Positions 47,640 to 59,744 of a stretch of DNA of 64,000 nt are shown one piece after another. The translations under genes were made by a program, and so were the position numbers. The DNA is taken from positions 81,463,928-81,527,927 of the forward strand of contig JAVIAB010000041.1 in NCBI GenBank assembly GCA_032433765.1, read 5' to 3'. The notes beneath the pieces were generated by a model, which saw only the letters and a program-made list of their open reading frames with translations, did no database searches and was not told the origin of the DNA. The stretch comes from Megaustenia siamemsis (lineage: Eukaryota; Mollusca; Gastropoda; Stylommatophora; Ariophantidae). The stretch's first letter is position 1, and each line of letters starts with the position of its first letter.

Positions 47640-50625
47640 CGTTTATAACAGAACAGACTTTAATGTTATAACAGAACAGACTTTAATGTTATAACAGGAC
47701 AGACTTTAATGTTATAACAAGACAGACTTTAATGTTATAACAGGACAGACTTTAATGTTATAACAGGACAGACTTTAATGTTATAACAGGACAGACTTTA
47801 ACGTTATAACAGGACAGACTTTAATGTTATAATAGAACAGACTTTAACGTTATAATAGAACAGACATTAATGTTATAATAGAACAGACTTTAATGTTATA
47901 ATAGAACAGATTTTAATGTTATAATAGAACAGACTTTAATGTTACAATAGAACATACTTTAATGTTATAATAGAACAGACTTTAATGTTATAATAGAACA
48001 GACTTTAATGTTATAATAGAACAGACTTTAATGTTATAATAGAACAGAATTTAATGTTATAATAGAACAGACTTTAATGTTATAACAGAATAGACTTTAA
48101 TGTTATAACAGGACAGACTTTAATGTTATAATAGAACAGACTTTAATGTTATAATAGAACATACTTTAACATTATAATAGAACAGACTTTAATGTTATAA
48201 TAGAACAGACTTTAATGTTATAATAGAACAGACTTTAATATTATAACAGAACAGACTTTAATGTTATAACAGGACAGACTTTAATGTTATAATAGAACAG
48301 ACTTTAATGTTATAATAGAACAGACTTTAACGTTATAATATAGAAGACTTTAACGTTATAATACAGAAACCTATAATGTTATAACAGAACAGACATGAAT
48401 GTTATAATAGAGCAGACTTTAACGTTATAATAGAGCAGACTTTAACGTTATAATAGAGCAGGCTTTAACGTTATAATAGAGCACACTTTAACGTTATAAT
48501 AGAGCAGCCTATAATGTTATAACAGAACAGACTTTAATGTTATAACAGAACAGGCTTTAATGTTATAAAAGAACAGGCTATATTATTATAACAGTGCAGA
48601 CTTTAATGTTATAACATAACAGGCTTTAATGTTATAACAGAACAGACTTTAATGTTATAACAGAGCAGACTTTAATGTTATAACATAACAGGTTTTAATG
48701 TTATAACATAACAGGCTTTAATGTTATAACAGAACAGACTTTAATGTTATAACAGAACAGGCTTTAATGTTATAAAAGAACAGGCTATATTATTATAACA
48801 GTGCAGACTTTAATGTTATAACATAACAGGCTTTAATGTTATAACAGAACAGACTTTAATGTTATAACAGAGCAGACTTTAATGTTATAACATAACAGGT
48901 TTTAATGTTATAACATAACAGGCTTTAATGTTATAACAGAACAGACTTTAATGTTATAACAGAACAGGCTTTAACGTTATAAAAGAACAGGCTATATTAT
49001 TATAACAGTGCAGATCTTAATGTTATAACATAACAGGCTTTAATGTTATAACAGAACAGACTTTAATGTTATAACAGAGCAGACTTTAATGTTATAACAG
49101 AGTAGACTTTAAGGTTATAACAGAGCAGACTTTAATGGTATAACAGAGCAGGCTTTAACGTTATAAAAGAACAGACTTTAATGTTATAACAGAACAGGCT
49201 TTAATGTTATAACAGAGTAGACTTTAAGGTTATAACAGAGCAGTCTTTAATGGTATAACAGATCAGGCTTTAGTGTTATAACAGATCAGACTTTAATGTT
49301 ATAACAGAACAGGCTTTAGCGTTATAACAGAAAAGAGTTTAACGTTATAACAGATCAGGCTTTAATGTTATAACAGAGCAGACTTTAATGTTATAAAAGA
49401 GATAATATTAATGGTATAACAGAACAGACTTTAATGTTATAAGAGAACAGACTTTAATGTTATAACAGAGCGGGCTTTAATGTTATAATAGATCAGGCTT
49501 TAGTGTTATAACAGATCAGACTTTAATGTTATAACAGAACAGGCTTTAGCGTTATAACAGAAAAGAGTTTAACGTTATAACAGATCAGGCTTTAATGTTA
49601 TAACAGAGCAGACTTTAATGTTATAAAAGAGATAATATTAATGGTATAACAGAACAGACTTTAATGGTATAAGAGAACAGACTTTAAAGTTATAACAGAG
49701 CAGGCTTTAATGTTATAACAGAACAGACTTTGATGTTATAACAGAGCAGACTTTAATGTTATAACATAGTAGACTTTAATGTTATAACAGAGCAGACTTT
49801 AATGTTATAACAGAACAGACTTTAATATTATAACAGAGCAGACTGTAATATTATAACAGAGCCGACTTCAGTGTTATAACAGAACAGACTTTAATGTTAT
49901 ACCAGAACAGACTTCAATGTTATAACAGAACAGACTTTAATGTTATAACAGAGCAGACTTTAGCGTTACAACAGAGCAGACTTTAATGTTATAACCGAGC
50001 AGGCTTTAACGTTATAACAGAACAGACTTTAGCGTTTTAACAGAGCAGACTTTAATGTTATAACAGAACAGACTTTAATGTTATAACAAAGCAGACTGTA
50101 ATATTATAACAGAGCCGGCTTCAGCGTTATAACAGAACAGACTTTAATGTTATAACAGAGCAGACTTTAATGTTATAAAAGAGCAGACTTTAATGTTTTA
50201 ACAGAGCAGACTTTAGCGTTGCAACAGAGCAGACTTTAATGTTATAACCGAGCAGACTTTAATGTTATATAACAGAACAGATTTTAGCGTTATATAACAG
50301 AGCAGACTTTATCGTTATAACAGAACAGACTTTAACATTATAACAGAACAGACTTTAACGTTATAACAGAGCAAACTTAACGTTATAACAGAACAGACTT
50401 TAACGTTATAACAGAGCAGATTTAACGTTATAACAGAACAGACTTTAACGTTATAACAGAGCAGATTTATCGTTATAACAGAACATACTTTAACATTATA
50501 ACAGAGCAGACTTTAACGTTATAATAGTGCAGACTTTAATGTTATAACAGAGCAGACTTTAATGTTATAACAGAGCACCCTTTAATGTTATGACAGAGCA
50601 GACTTTAATGTTATAATAGAACTGT
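47640..50625. repeat. 23-bp minisatellite with gttataac palindrome
   Basis: About 130 copies of a 23-bp unit, ataacagaacagactttaat then gtt. The palindrome gttataac spans each unit junction. Variants are zoned: aatagaacag mainly at 47820-48350, acagagcag further right. A block of about 190-200 bp containing ggctatattattataac recurs at roughly 48580, 48780 and 48990, and a longer block with gataatattaatggtat recurs near 49400 and 49635. These show block duplication inside the array. Confidence 0.95.
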
Positions 50626-50639
50626 ATATCATAACATCG

Positions 50640-52310
50640 TTGTACAATCAGGTCTGATGATCGTAGTAACTTGACAACTTGTACAATTGTTCAACGTTGA
50701 CATTTTGGCTTCTTTCGCTGTTACATGGACAAGTAGATGGTGTATCAGCATCCATACATACAAACGCAGTAGGCCTACTACACTTTTCACTCTCTCCCCA
50801 AAACAAAAAGCAGGAGCCATCTACATAAACAATGAGCCTGTGAAAGAAGACATACAAGCTACGTATCTCGGAGTTACATTTGATAACAAACTATCTTGGA
50901 AACAGCAGATAAATAAGGCAACCCAAAAAGCAATGAGGAAATTGCTATTCTAAGAAAGTTGTGTGGAACCACATGGGGTGCGAGTGGTAAAATACTCAGT
51001 AAAGTTTACCAACAAAGTGTACGCCCACATTTAGAATATGGATCATCCGCATGGTGCTCAGCATCAAACACCACACTGCAAGAACTGGATAAAGTACAAA
51101 ATCAGGCACTTAGGGTCATCACAGGAGCAATGAAATCAACACCAATATTGGAGATTGAGAAATTGTGGAGGATACCAGCACTGAGAGAACGGAGGGACAC
51201 AAAGGTGCTGATACAGGCAGAAAAATTTGCTTGCATGCCGAGACATCCAATGAAGGACAGATTCCAAAATCTTGCATTGGGACGACTTAAGAGAAGCAGC
51301 TTTATCCACCAAGCCAAGCGTATTAGTAGACAAACACCAGACATGCCAAGCGTTGTTAACCCCCTTCTGTCCATACCAGAATAGGCTCCCTGGACAGAGG
51401 AATCAGGATTATCAATACAAATATGGGCAGAAGTGAAAGGAATAGTTGACAAAGAGGAACAAAATAGTCTACAGCGAAAAACAATAACTCTCAGTTTCCT
51501 GGATGAAGAATACCCACAAGACCTATGGATCCGTGTGTACACAGATGGATCAGCACAGAATGCAGTAAAGAATGGGGGAGCAGGTGCATATATAGAGTAC
51601 CCAAATAACACTAGGAATATGAATAAAATAGCAACAGGGAAATATTGTCACAATTATGATGCAGAAATACAAGCAATAAAGTTGGCAATAGAAAAACTGC
51701 TGAACAGTAATCTTAGCCCACAGCCTGTAGTGTTTTTGACAGATGCAAGATCAGTACTCCAGGCACTACAATCCAGAAAATTACCACATCTGCAGACCTT
51801 ATTGACTGAACTCTGCAAGCACCACAGGGTTGCCCTGCAGTGGATCCCATCTCACTCTGGAATACCAAGAAACGAGACAGCGGATCAGCTAGCAAAGGAA
51901 GGTTCAACAGGCACACAACTAGATACACCGGTTACATACCATCATAAGAAACAGATAATCAAATCAATCAGAGGACCACAAGCCCCAAATCAGGATGCCT
52001 TTCATAATATGAATAGATATGAACAAGTTAGCATTATACCCTCAGAACAGGACACAATCGACTCCATAGTCACATGTATACAAAATTCAAAACAAGCACT
52101 TCAACTACATGTACATGTGGACAGGCACCCCAGACTGCTGAATACATACTTCAAGACTGCACTGAATATAGTAGACCGAAGAAAATCCATGGGTCCAATA
52201 TATGCAACATTACAGACACAACTATATGGGCCACTGCAAAGATTACAAAAGACAGTAAAATTGTATACTGGAAACGACATTGAAAAATAGACAATACTTC
52301 AGGCGAAAGA
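50640..52310 (+). mobile_element. Non-LTR retrotransposon 3' part with RNase H domain
   Basis: Three broken frames form the C-terminal half of one element. 50687-50953 and 50959-51384 (a frameshift between them) carry YLGVTFDNKLSWKQQI, the post-RT region, then LRKLCGTTWGASG, VYQQSVRPHLEYGSSAW and VQNQALRVITGAM. After a stop, 51433-52290 has an RNase H1-type domain. YTDGSA gives the first Asp, NYDAEIQAI the Glu, FLTDARSVLQAL the second Asp, and WIPSHSGIPRNETADQLAKE the His and last Asp. All four acidic residues of the active site are present. A further frameshift leads to a CTCGQAPQTAEYILQDC zinc-knuckle-like end (52130-52180). This layout is known from LINEs of the Jockey/I group that carry RNase H. 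The RT core is missing and the copy is dead. Confidence 0.88.
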
Positions 52311-52324
52311 AAAATAGATAGACT

Positions 52325-52572
52325 GCGACTTTGAGTACTGTCTAACTCTAACTGAGTCCTGTCTGACTCTGAGTCATGTCTAACTCTAACTGAGTCCTGT
52401 CTGACTCTGAGTCATGTCTAACTCTAACTGAGTCCTGTCTGACTATGAGTCATGTCTAACTCTAACTGAGTCCTGTCTGACTCTGAGTCATGTCTAACTC
52501 TAACTGAGTCCTGTCTGACTCTGAGTCATGTCTAACTCTAACTGAGTCCTGTCTGACTATGAGTCATGTCGT
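52325..52572. repeat. 38-bp tandem repeat with an AP-1-like site
   Basis: About 6 copies of a 38-bp unit: ctgactctgagtcatgtcta, then actctaactgagtcctgt. Each unit contains tgagtca, the consensus AP-1 (Fos/Jun) site. It lies just downstream of the RNase H element, so it may have been seeded by that insertion. Confidence 0.9.
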
Positions 52573-52683
52573 TGTTGCTGACTTATTATATCGGCGTCGT
52601 CAACGTTGGCACAATGAAACTTTGACTTGACACATCTAGATATTGACAGGGCTTGGCAAAACATGGAAGCAGCACGTTCTTCT
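52573..52683. other. Short unique spacer
   Basis: About 110 bp of unique sequence between two arrays. Nothing recognised. Confidence 0.5.
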
Positions 52684-53580
52684 CCCCGTCAGCTCCATGT
52701 GGAGTATAGGTCTTCAACAAACACTTTCAGCTCTATATGGAGCATAGGTCTTCAACAAACACTTTCAGCTCTATATGGAGCATAGGTCTTCAACAAACAC
52801 TTTCAGCTCTATATGGAGCATAGGTCTTCAACAAACACTTTCAGCTCTATATGGAGCATAGGTCTTCAACAAACACTTTCAGCTCTATATGGAGCATAGG
52901 TCTTCAACAAACACTTTCAGCTCTATATGGAGCATAGGTCTTCAACAAACACTTTCAGCTCTATATGGAGCATAGGTCTTCAACAAACACTTTCAGCTCT
53001 ATATGGAGCATAGGTCTTCAACAAACACTTTAAACTGCCCACTGTGGAGAATAGGTCTTCAACAAGCACTGTCAGTTCCATATGAAGCATAGGTCTTCAC
53101 CAAACACTTTCCAAACATTTTCAGCTCCATGTGGAGCATAGGTCTTTAAACAAACACTTTCAATTTCCTGTTGAGCATAAGTCTTCAAGAAACACTTTCA
53201 GCTCCTTGTGAGCGTAGGTCTTCAACAAACACTTTCAACTCCCTGTGGTGCATAGATCGTCAACAAACACTTACAACTCCCCGTGGAGCATAGGTCTTCA
53301 ACAAGCACTTTCAACTCCCTGTGGAGCATAGGTCTTCAACAAACACTTTAAACTGCCCACTGTGGAGAATAGGTCTTCAACAAGCACTTTCAACTCCCTG
53401 TGGAGCATAGGTCTTCAACAAACACTTTCAACTCCCTGTGGAGCATAGGTCTTCAACAAACACTTTCAACTCCCTGTGGAGCATAGGTCTTCAACAAACA
53501 CTTTCAACTCCCTGTGGAGCATAGGTCTTCAACAAACACTTTCAGCTCCCTGTGGAGCCTAGGTCTTCAACAAAACACTT
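52684..53580. repeat. 38-bp minisatellite amplified from the LINE 3' end
   Basis: About 23 copies of a 38-bp unit: gctctatatggagcataggt, then cttcaacaaacactttca. Read on the minus strand, the unit matches the last coding bases and stop region of the adjoining LINE (gtttgttgaagacc ... gctccac). The same bases occur once in the other LINE copy at 37721-37761. Left copies (52720-53030) are almost identical; right copies near the LINE are more varied and closer to the LINE sequence (ctccctgtggagcat). Confidence 0.95.
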
Positions 53581-55985
53581 TCCAGGCCGTTCTTTTCTTG
53601 GCATTCTTTTAAGATCATTCCATGTCTTCCTCATCATCTTCATCTCTGCTTCCATCTGTCTTCTCCAAGAATTACTTGTTCTTCCTCTTTGTCTCTTTCC
53701 TTGTGGGTTTAAAAAGATGGCCTGTTGTGTAATACTCTCAGTTGACTTGCAGTGTGTCCTATCTAGCGCCATCGTCTTCGCTGTATCTCTTTATCCACTG
53801 GTATTTGACTGGTATATTTCCATAATTCTATGTTAATGATTTTGTCCTGCCATTTCCATCCTTTTATTCTGTGTAAGCGTCCATTAATGAAAGTCTATAT
53901 CTTCATTTTGTTGTTCTCCATGTTTCACAGCCATATAATAGGACTGACTTAACATTGGAGTTGAACATGTTTGTGTGTGTTTAACCTAATTTCTTTCGAC
54001 TTCCATATGTTTCCCAGTGCAACAAAAGCTCCTCTTGCTTTTGATATCCTCATTTTGGTATCATTTTCTGTTCCTCCCTCTTTATCTATATTACTGCTCA
54101 GATATACGTAGGATTTTACGTCTAGTAGAGGTATTTCTCCTAGTTTTATTTGGTTATTGCCAACTGCATTAACACTCATAATGTTGGTCTTATCTCTATT
54201 AATCTTCAGTCCTAGCTGTTGTGATCTCTCATCAAGTATGCTCATTTTATCCTGCATCTGTTGGTGGCTGTGTGATAGGAGAGCTATGTCATCAGCAAAG
54301 TCTAAGTCATCAAGTTGTTTGGTCAGTGACCACTGGATTCCATTTCTGTTGTTTTGAGTTATTTTCATAATCTAATCTATGGCCAGTAGAAAGAGAAATG
54401 GAGACAGAAGGCATCCCTGCCTTACTCCTGTTCTTATTTCAAATGCTTCTGTAAGCTGTCCTTCATGCACCACACTACATTTTGTTCCTTCATACATTGT
54501 TTTTATCAGGTTAATAAACTTTATGGGGATTCCTTAATGACTCAGCAACTTCCAAAGCATTCTTCTGTCTAAACTATCAAGTGCCTTTTCGTAATCTATG
54601 AATCCAATATAAAGTGGGGATTTTAGTTCTAAACTTTGTTCAACTATTATACGTAGAGTAGTTATTTGATCAGCACATGATCTGTTCTTCCTAAAACCTG
54701 CTTGTTCATCTCTCAAGTGTTTCTCTATAGCCTCCTTTAGTCTCTCCAGAATGATTCAGCTTAATATTTTTCCTGGCACTGATAGTAGCATAATTCCCCT
54801 ATAATTTGTGCACTCCTGTAAACTTCCTTTCTTTGGTAGTTTGATCATATAACCTTCTCTCCAGTCTTTATGTATTTCTTCCCCCTCCCAAATTTTTCTA
54901 ATAGATTATGTGGCATCTTGGTAGAGGTGTTAATATCTGCTTTGATGGCTTCCGAAGGAATTTCATCTGGTCCTGTGGCTTTACCATTTTTTAATAGTTT
55001 GATGGCTTTCATTATTTCTTCTTTGCTTGGTTTTCCGCAGTTAACGTGTAACTCTTCTTCTGCTGGTAGTATATCTGGAGGATTATTTGAGCCGGGTCTG
55101 TTCAAAAGTTCTTCAAAGTGTTCTTTCCATCTCTCCATTTGTTCCCTTATATTACTAAGCAGATTTCCTTTCTTATCTTTAATAAAGGCGTTGATCTGTT
55201 TGTATTTTCCACCTAATTTCTTTTGCTGTTGTACAGTTCTTTCATATTCCCTTTATTTGCTACTTCTTCTGCCTCTTTAGCTAGTTCATCTATATATTTC
55301 CTCTTATCCCTTTAAATGCATCTTCTCACTTCTTTGTTCACCTCTGTGTAAGCTTCCTGTGTCTTGGCTTTATTACTTCTTGTTTTGCTTTTATTTATGT
55401 CTGCTTTCTTGTTCTTTCTTTCTTTAATTTTATCCAGGGTCTCTGCTGTCATCCATGCCTTATTCTGGCGTTCTCTTTTCCCCAGTATTTCTTCGCATGT
55501 CTCTTTCCATATATCTTTTACCTGTTTCCAATGATCTTCTATATTTATTGTATTTTCTAGTTGTTGGAGGACTTGGTATTTGTTTGATATTGTGACTGCG
55601 AATTTATCTTTAATTCCTTGTTCTTTAAGAAACCCTACATTGAAATACTTTCTACCCTTATTCGTTGTAGTATACCTTTTTAATTTAATTTTAAGTTTGG
55701 CTAACAGAAGATGATGATCAGAAGCTATATCTGCCCCTCTATATACTTTTACATCCTGTAAGGATGACTTAAACTTATTATTAATACATATGTGATCAAT
55801 TTGATTTTCCGTTCTATGATCTGGTGACACCCATGTAGCTTTGTGTATTCTTTTATGTTGGAATATTGTTCCTCCTAGGCTCACTTGATTTAATGGCGCA
55901 GAAATTCACAAATATCTCTCCATTCTTGTTTACATCACCAAGTCCATGTTTTCCCATGATCTCTTCGAAGCCTCGGTTGTCCGAT
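53545..55985 (-). mobile_element. LINE copy with endonuclease C-terminus, linker and reverse transcriptase
   Basis: Read on the minus strand from 55985 leftwards. A GSDNRGFEEIMGKHGLGD segment and then DHRTENQIDHICINN and GADIASDHHLLLAKLKIKL form the C-terminal part of an APE-type endonuclease (the SDHHLL motif is catalytic). A linker of about 150 residues follows. Then come MERWKEHFEELLNRPGS and NGKATGPDEIPSEAIKA, the RT entry motifs, DEQAGFRKNRSCADQITTLR, and LDFADDIALLSHSHQQMQDK, the catalytic motif. The C-terminal RWIGHT-like and RGRTSNSWRRQMEAEMK segments end at FVEDLGSTGS near 53545. Frames are broken at several places. The 5' end of the endonuclease is cut off where the 48-bp array begins. 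Sister of the copy at 36450-37775. Confidence 0.92.
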
Positions 55986-56012
55986 CCTACTTTTTTACTT
56001 TATTTTTTTTTA

Positions 56013-59000
56013 ACCATTGACTGTATAGACATGTAAGGTCACATATATCAGACATGTGTAGCCATTGACTGTATAGACATGTAAGGTCACATATATCAGA
56101 CATGTGTAGACATTGACTGTATAGACATGTAAGGTCACATATATCAGACATGTGTAGACAATGACTGTATAGACATGTAAGGTCACATATATCAGACATG
56201 TGTAGACATTGACTGTATAGACATGTAAGGTCACATATATCAGACATGTGTAGGCATTGACTGTATAGACATGTAAGGTCACATATATCAGACATGTGTA
56301 GGCATTGACTGTATAGACATGTAAGGTCACATATATCAGACATGTGTAGGCATTGACTGTATAGACATGTAAGATCACATATATCAGACATGTGTAGGCA
56401 TTGACTGTATAGATATGTAAGATCACATATATCAGACATGTGTAGACAATGACTGTATAGACATGTAAGGTCACATATATCAGACATGTGTAGGCATTGA
56501 CTGTATAGACATGTAAGATCACATATATCAGACATGTGTAGACAATGACTGTATAGACATGTAAGGTCACATATATTCACATGTGTAGACAATGACTGTA
56601 TAGACATGTAAGATCACATATATCAGACATGTGTAGACATTGACTGTATAGACATGTCAGGTCACATATATCAGACATGTGTTGGCATTGACTGTATAGA
56701 CATGTAAGATCACATATATCAGACATGTGTAGGCATTGACTGTATAGATATGTAAGACCACATATATCAGACATGTGTAGACAATGACTGTATAGGCATG
56801 TAAGGTCACATATATCAGACATGTGTAGACAATGACTGTATAGACATGTAAGATCACATATATCAGACATGAGTAGACATTGACTGTATAGACATGTCAG
56901 GTCACATATATCAGACATGTGTAGGCATTGACTGTATAGACATGTCAGGTCACATATATTCACATGTGTAGACAATGACTGTATAGACATGTCAGGTCAC
57001 ATATATCAGACATGTGTAGGCATTGACTGTATAGACATGTCAGGTCACATATATCAGACATGTGTAGGCATTGACTGTATAGACATGTCAGGTCACATAT
57101 ATCAGACATGTGTAGGCATTGACTGTATAGACATGTCAGGTCACATATATCAGACATGTGTAGACATTGACTGTATAGACATGTCAGGTCACATATATCA
57201 GACATGTGTAGGAATTGACTGTATAGACATGTCAGGTCACATATATCAGACATGTGTAGGCATTGACTGTATAGACATGTCAGGTCACATATATCAGACA
57301 TGTGTAGGCATTGACTGTATAGACATGTCAGGTCACATATATCAGACATGTGTAGACATTGACTGTATAGACATGTCAGGTCACATATATCAGACATGTG
57401 TAGGCATTGACTGTATAGACATGTCAGGTCACATATATCAGACATGTGTAGACAATGACTGTACAGACATGTCAGATCAAATATATCAGACATGTGTAGG
57501 CATTGACTGTATAGACATGTAAGGTCACATATCAGACATGTGTAGCCATTGACTGTATAGACATGTAAGGTCACATATCAGACATGTGTAGCCATTGACT
57601 GTATAGACATGTAAGGTCACATATCAGACATGTGTAGCCATTGACTGTATAGACATGTAAGGTCACATATATCAGACATGTGTAGGCATTGACTGTATAG
57701 ACATGTAAGGTCACATATCAGACATGTGTAGACATTGACTGTACAGACATGTCAGGTCACATATATCAGACATGTGTAGACATTGACTGTACAGACATGT
57801 AAGGTCACATATATCAGACATGTGTAGACATTGACTGTACAGACATGTCAGATCAAATATATCAGACATGTGCAGGCATTGACTGTACAGACATGTAAGG
57901 TCACATATATCAGACATGTGCAGGCATTGACTGTACAGACATGTAAGGTCACATATATCAGACATGTGTAGGCATTGACTGTATAGACATGTAAGGTCAC
58001 ATATATCAGACATGTGTAGGCATTGACTGTATAGACATGTCAGGTCACATATATCAGACATGTGCAGACATTGACTGTACAGACATGTCAGATCAAATAT
58101 ATCAGACATGTGTAGGCATTGACTGTATAGACATGTAAGGTCACATATATCAGACATGTGTAGGCTTTGACTTACATATTAGGTCACATATATCAGACAT
58201 GTGTAGACATTGACTGTATAGACATGTCAGGTCACATATATCAGACATGTGTAGCCATTGACAGTACATACATGTCAGGTCACATATATTCACATGTGTA
58301 GGCATTGACTTACATGTCAGGTCACATATATCAGACATGTGTAGGCATTGAATGTACAGACATGTCAGGTCACATATATCAGACATGTGTAGGCATTGAC
58401 TTACATGTCAGGTCACATATATCAGACATGTGTAGACATTGACTGTATAGACATGTCAGGTCACATATATCAGACATGTGTAGCCATTGACTGTACATAC
58501 ATGTCAGGTCACATATATCAGACATGTGTAGCCATTGACTGTACATACATGTCAGGTCACATATATCAGACATGTGTAGCCATTGACTGTACATACACGT
58601 CAGGTCACATATATCAGACATGTGTAGCCATTGACTGTACATACACGTCAGGTCACATATATCAAACATGTGTAGCCATTGACTGTACATACATGTCAGG
58701 TCACATATATCAGACATGTGTAGCCATTGACTGTATAGACATGTAAGGTCACATATATCAGACATGTGTAGGCATTGACTGTATAGACATGTCAGGTCAC
58801 ATATATCAGACATGTGTAGACATTGACTGTATAGACATGTAAGGTCACATATATCAGACATGTGTAGGCATTGACTGTACATACATGTCAGGTCACATAT
58901 ATCAGACATGTGTAGACATTGACTGTATAGACATGTAAGGTCACATATATCAGACATGTGTAGGCATTGACTGTATAGACATGTAAGGTCACATATATCA

Positions 59001-59700
59001 GACATGTGTAGGCATTGACTGTATGGACATGTAAGGTCACATATATCAGACATGTGTAGACATTGACTGTATAGACATGTAAGGTCACATATATCAGACA
59101 TGTGTAGACATTGACTGTATAGACATGTCAGGTCACATATATCAGACATGTGTAAGCATTGACCGTACAGACATCTAAGGTCACATATATCAGACATGTG
59201 TAGGCATTGACCGTACAGACATGTCAGGTCACATATATCAGACATGTGTAGACATTGACTGTATGGACATGTAAGGTCACATATATCAGACATCTGTAGG
59301 CATTGACTGTATAGACATGTATTAAGTCACGTATATCAGACATCTGTAGGCATTGACTATAAAGACATGTATTAGGTCACATATATCAGACATCTGTAGC
59401 CATTGACTCTATAGACATATATTAGGTCACATATATCAGACATCTGTAGCCATTGACTGTGTAGACATGTATTAGGTCACATATATCAGACATCTGTAGC
59501 CATTGACTGTATAGACATGTATTATGTCACATATATCAGACATCTGTAGTCATTGACTGTATAGATATGTATTAGGTCACATATATCAGACATCTGTAGG
59601 CATTGACTGTATAGACATGTATTAGGTAACATATATCATACATGTGTAGGCATTGACTGCATAGACATGTATTAGATCACATGACATCATGGACATGTTT
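56013..59700. repeat. 48-bp minisatellite in intron 6
   Basis: About 77 copies of a 48-bp unit: tcacatatatcagacatgtg, then taggcattgactgtatagac and atgtaagg or atgtcagg. Sub-types alternate in runs (aagg copies, cagg copies, and a tacatacatg block at 58490-58700). The last dozen units (from about 59290) have attaggtcac and catctgtag and are the most diverged. The unit is 16 codons long, so both strands stay open over long distances; these frames are not genes. Confidence 0.95.
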
Positions 59701-59744
59701 AGCCATTGACTCTACATGTTGTAGACATCGACATAGATATTTCT

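Noticed and set aside
56013..59700. Long frames reading CLYSQCLHMSDICDLT and similar
   Set aside because: The 48-bp unit is 16 codons; frames on both strands are open at once, which is the signature of an array and not of a gene.
56013..59700. p53-like half sites (agacatgtc) in the 48-bp array
   Set aside because: The match to the 10-bp half-site consensus is incomplete in most units, and short palindromes are expected in some arrays by chance.
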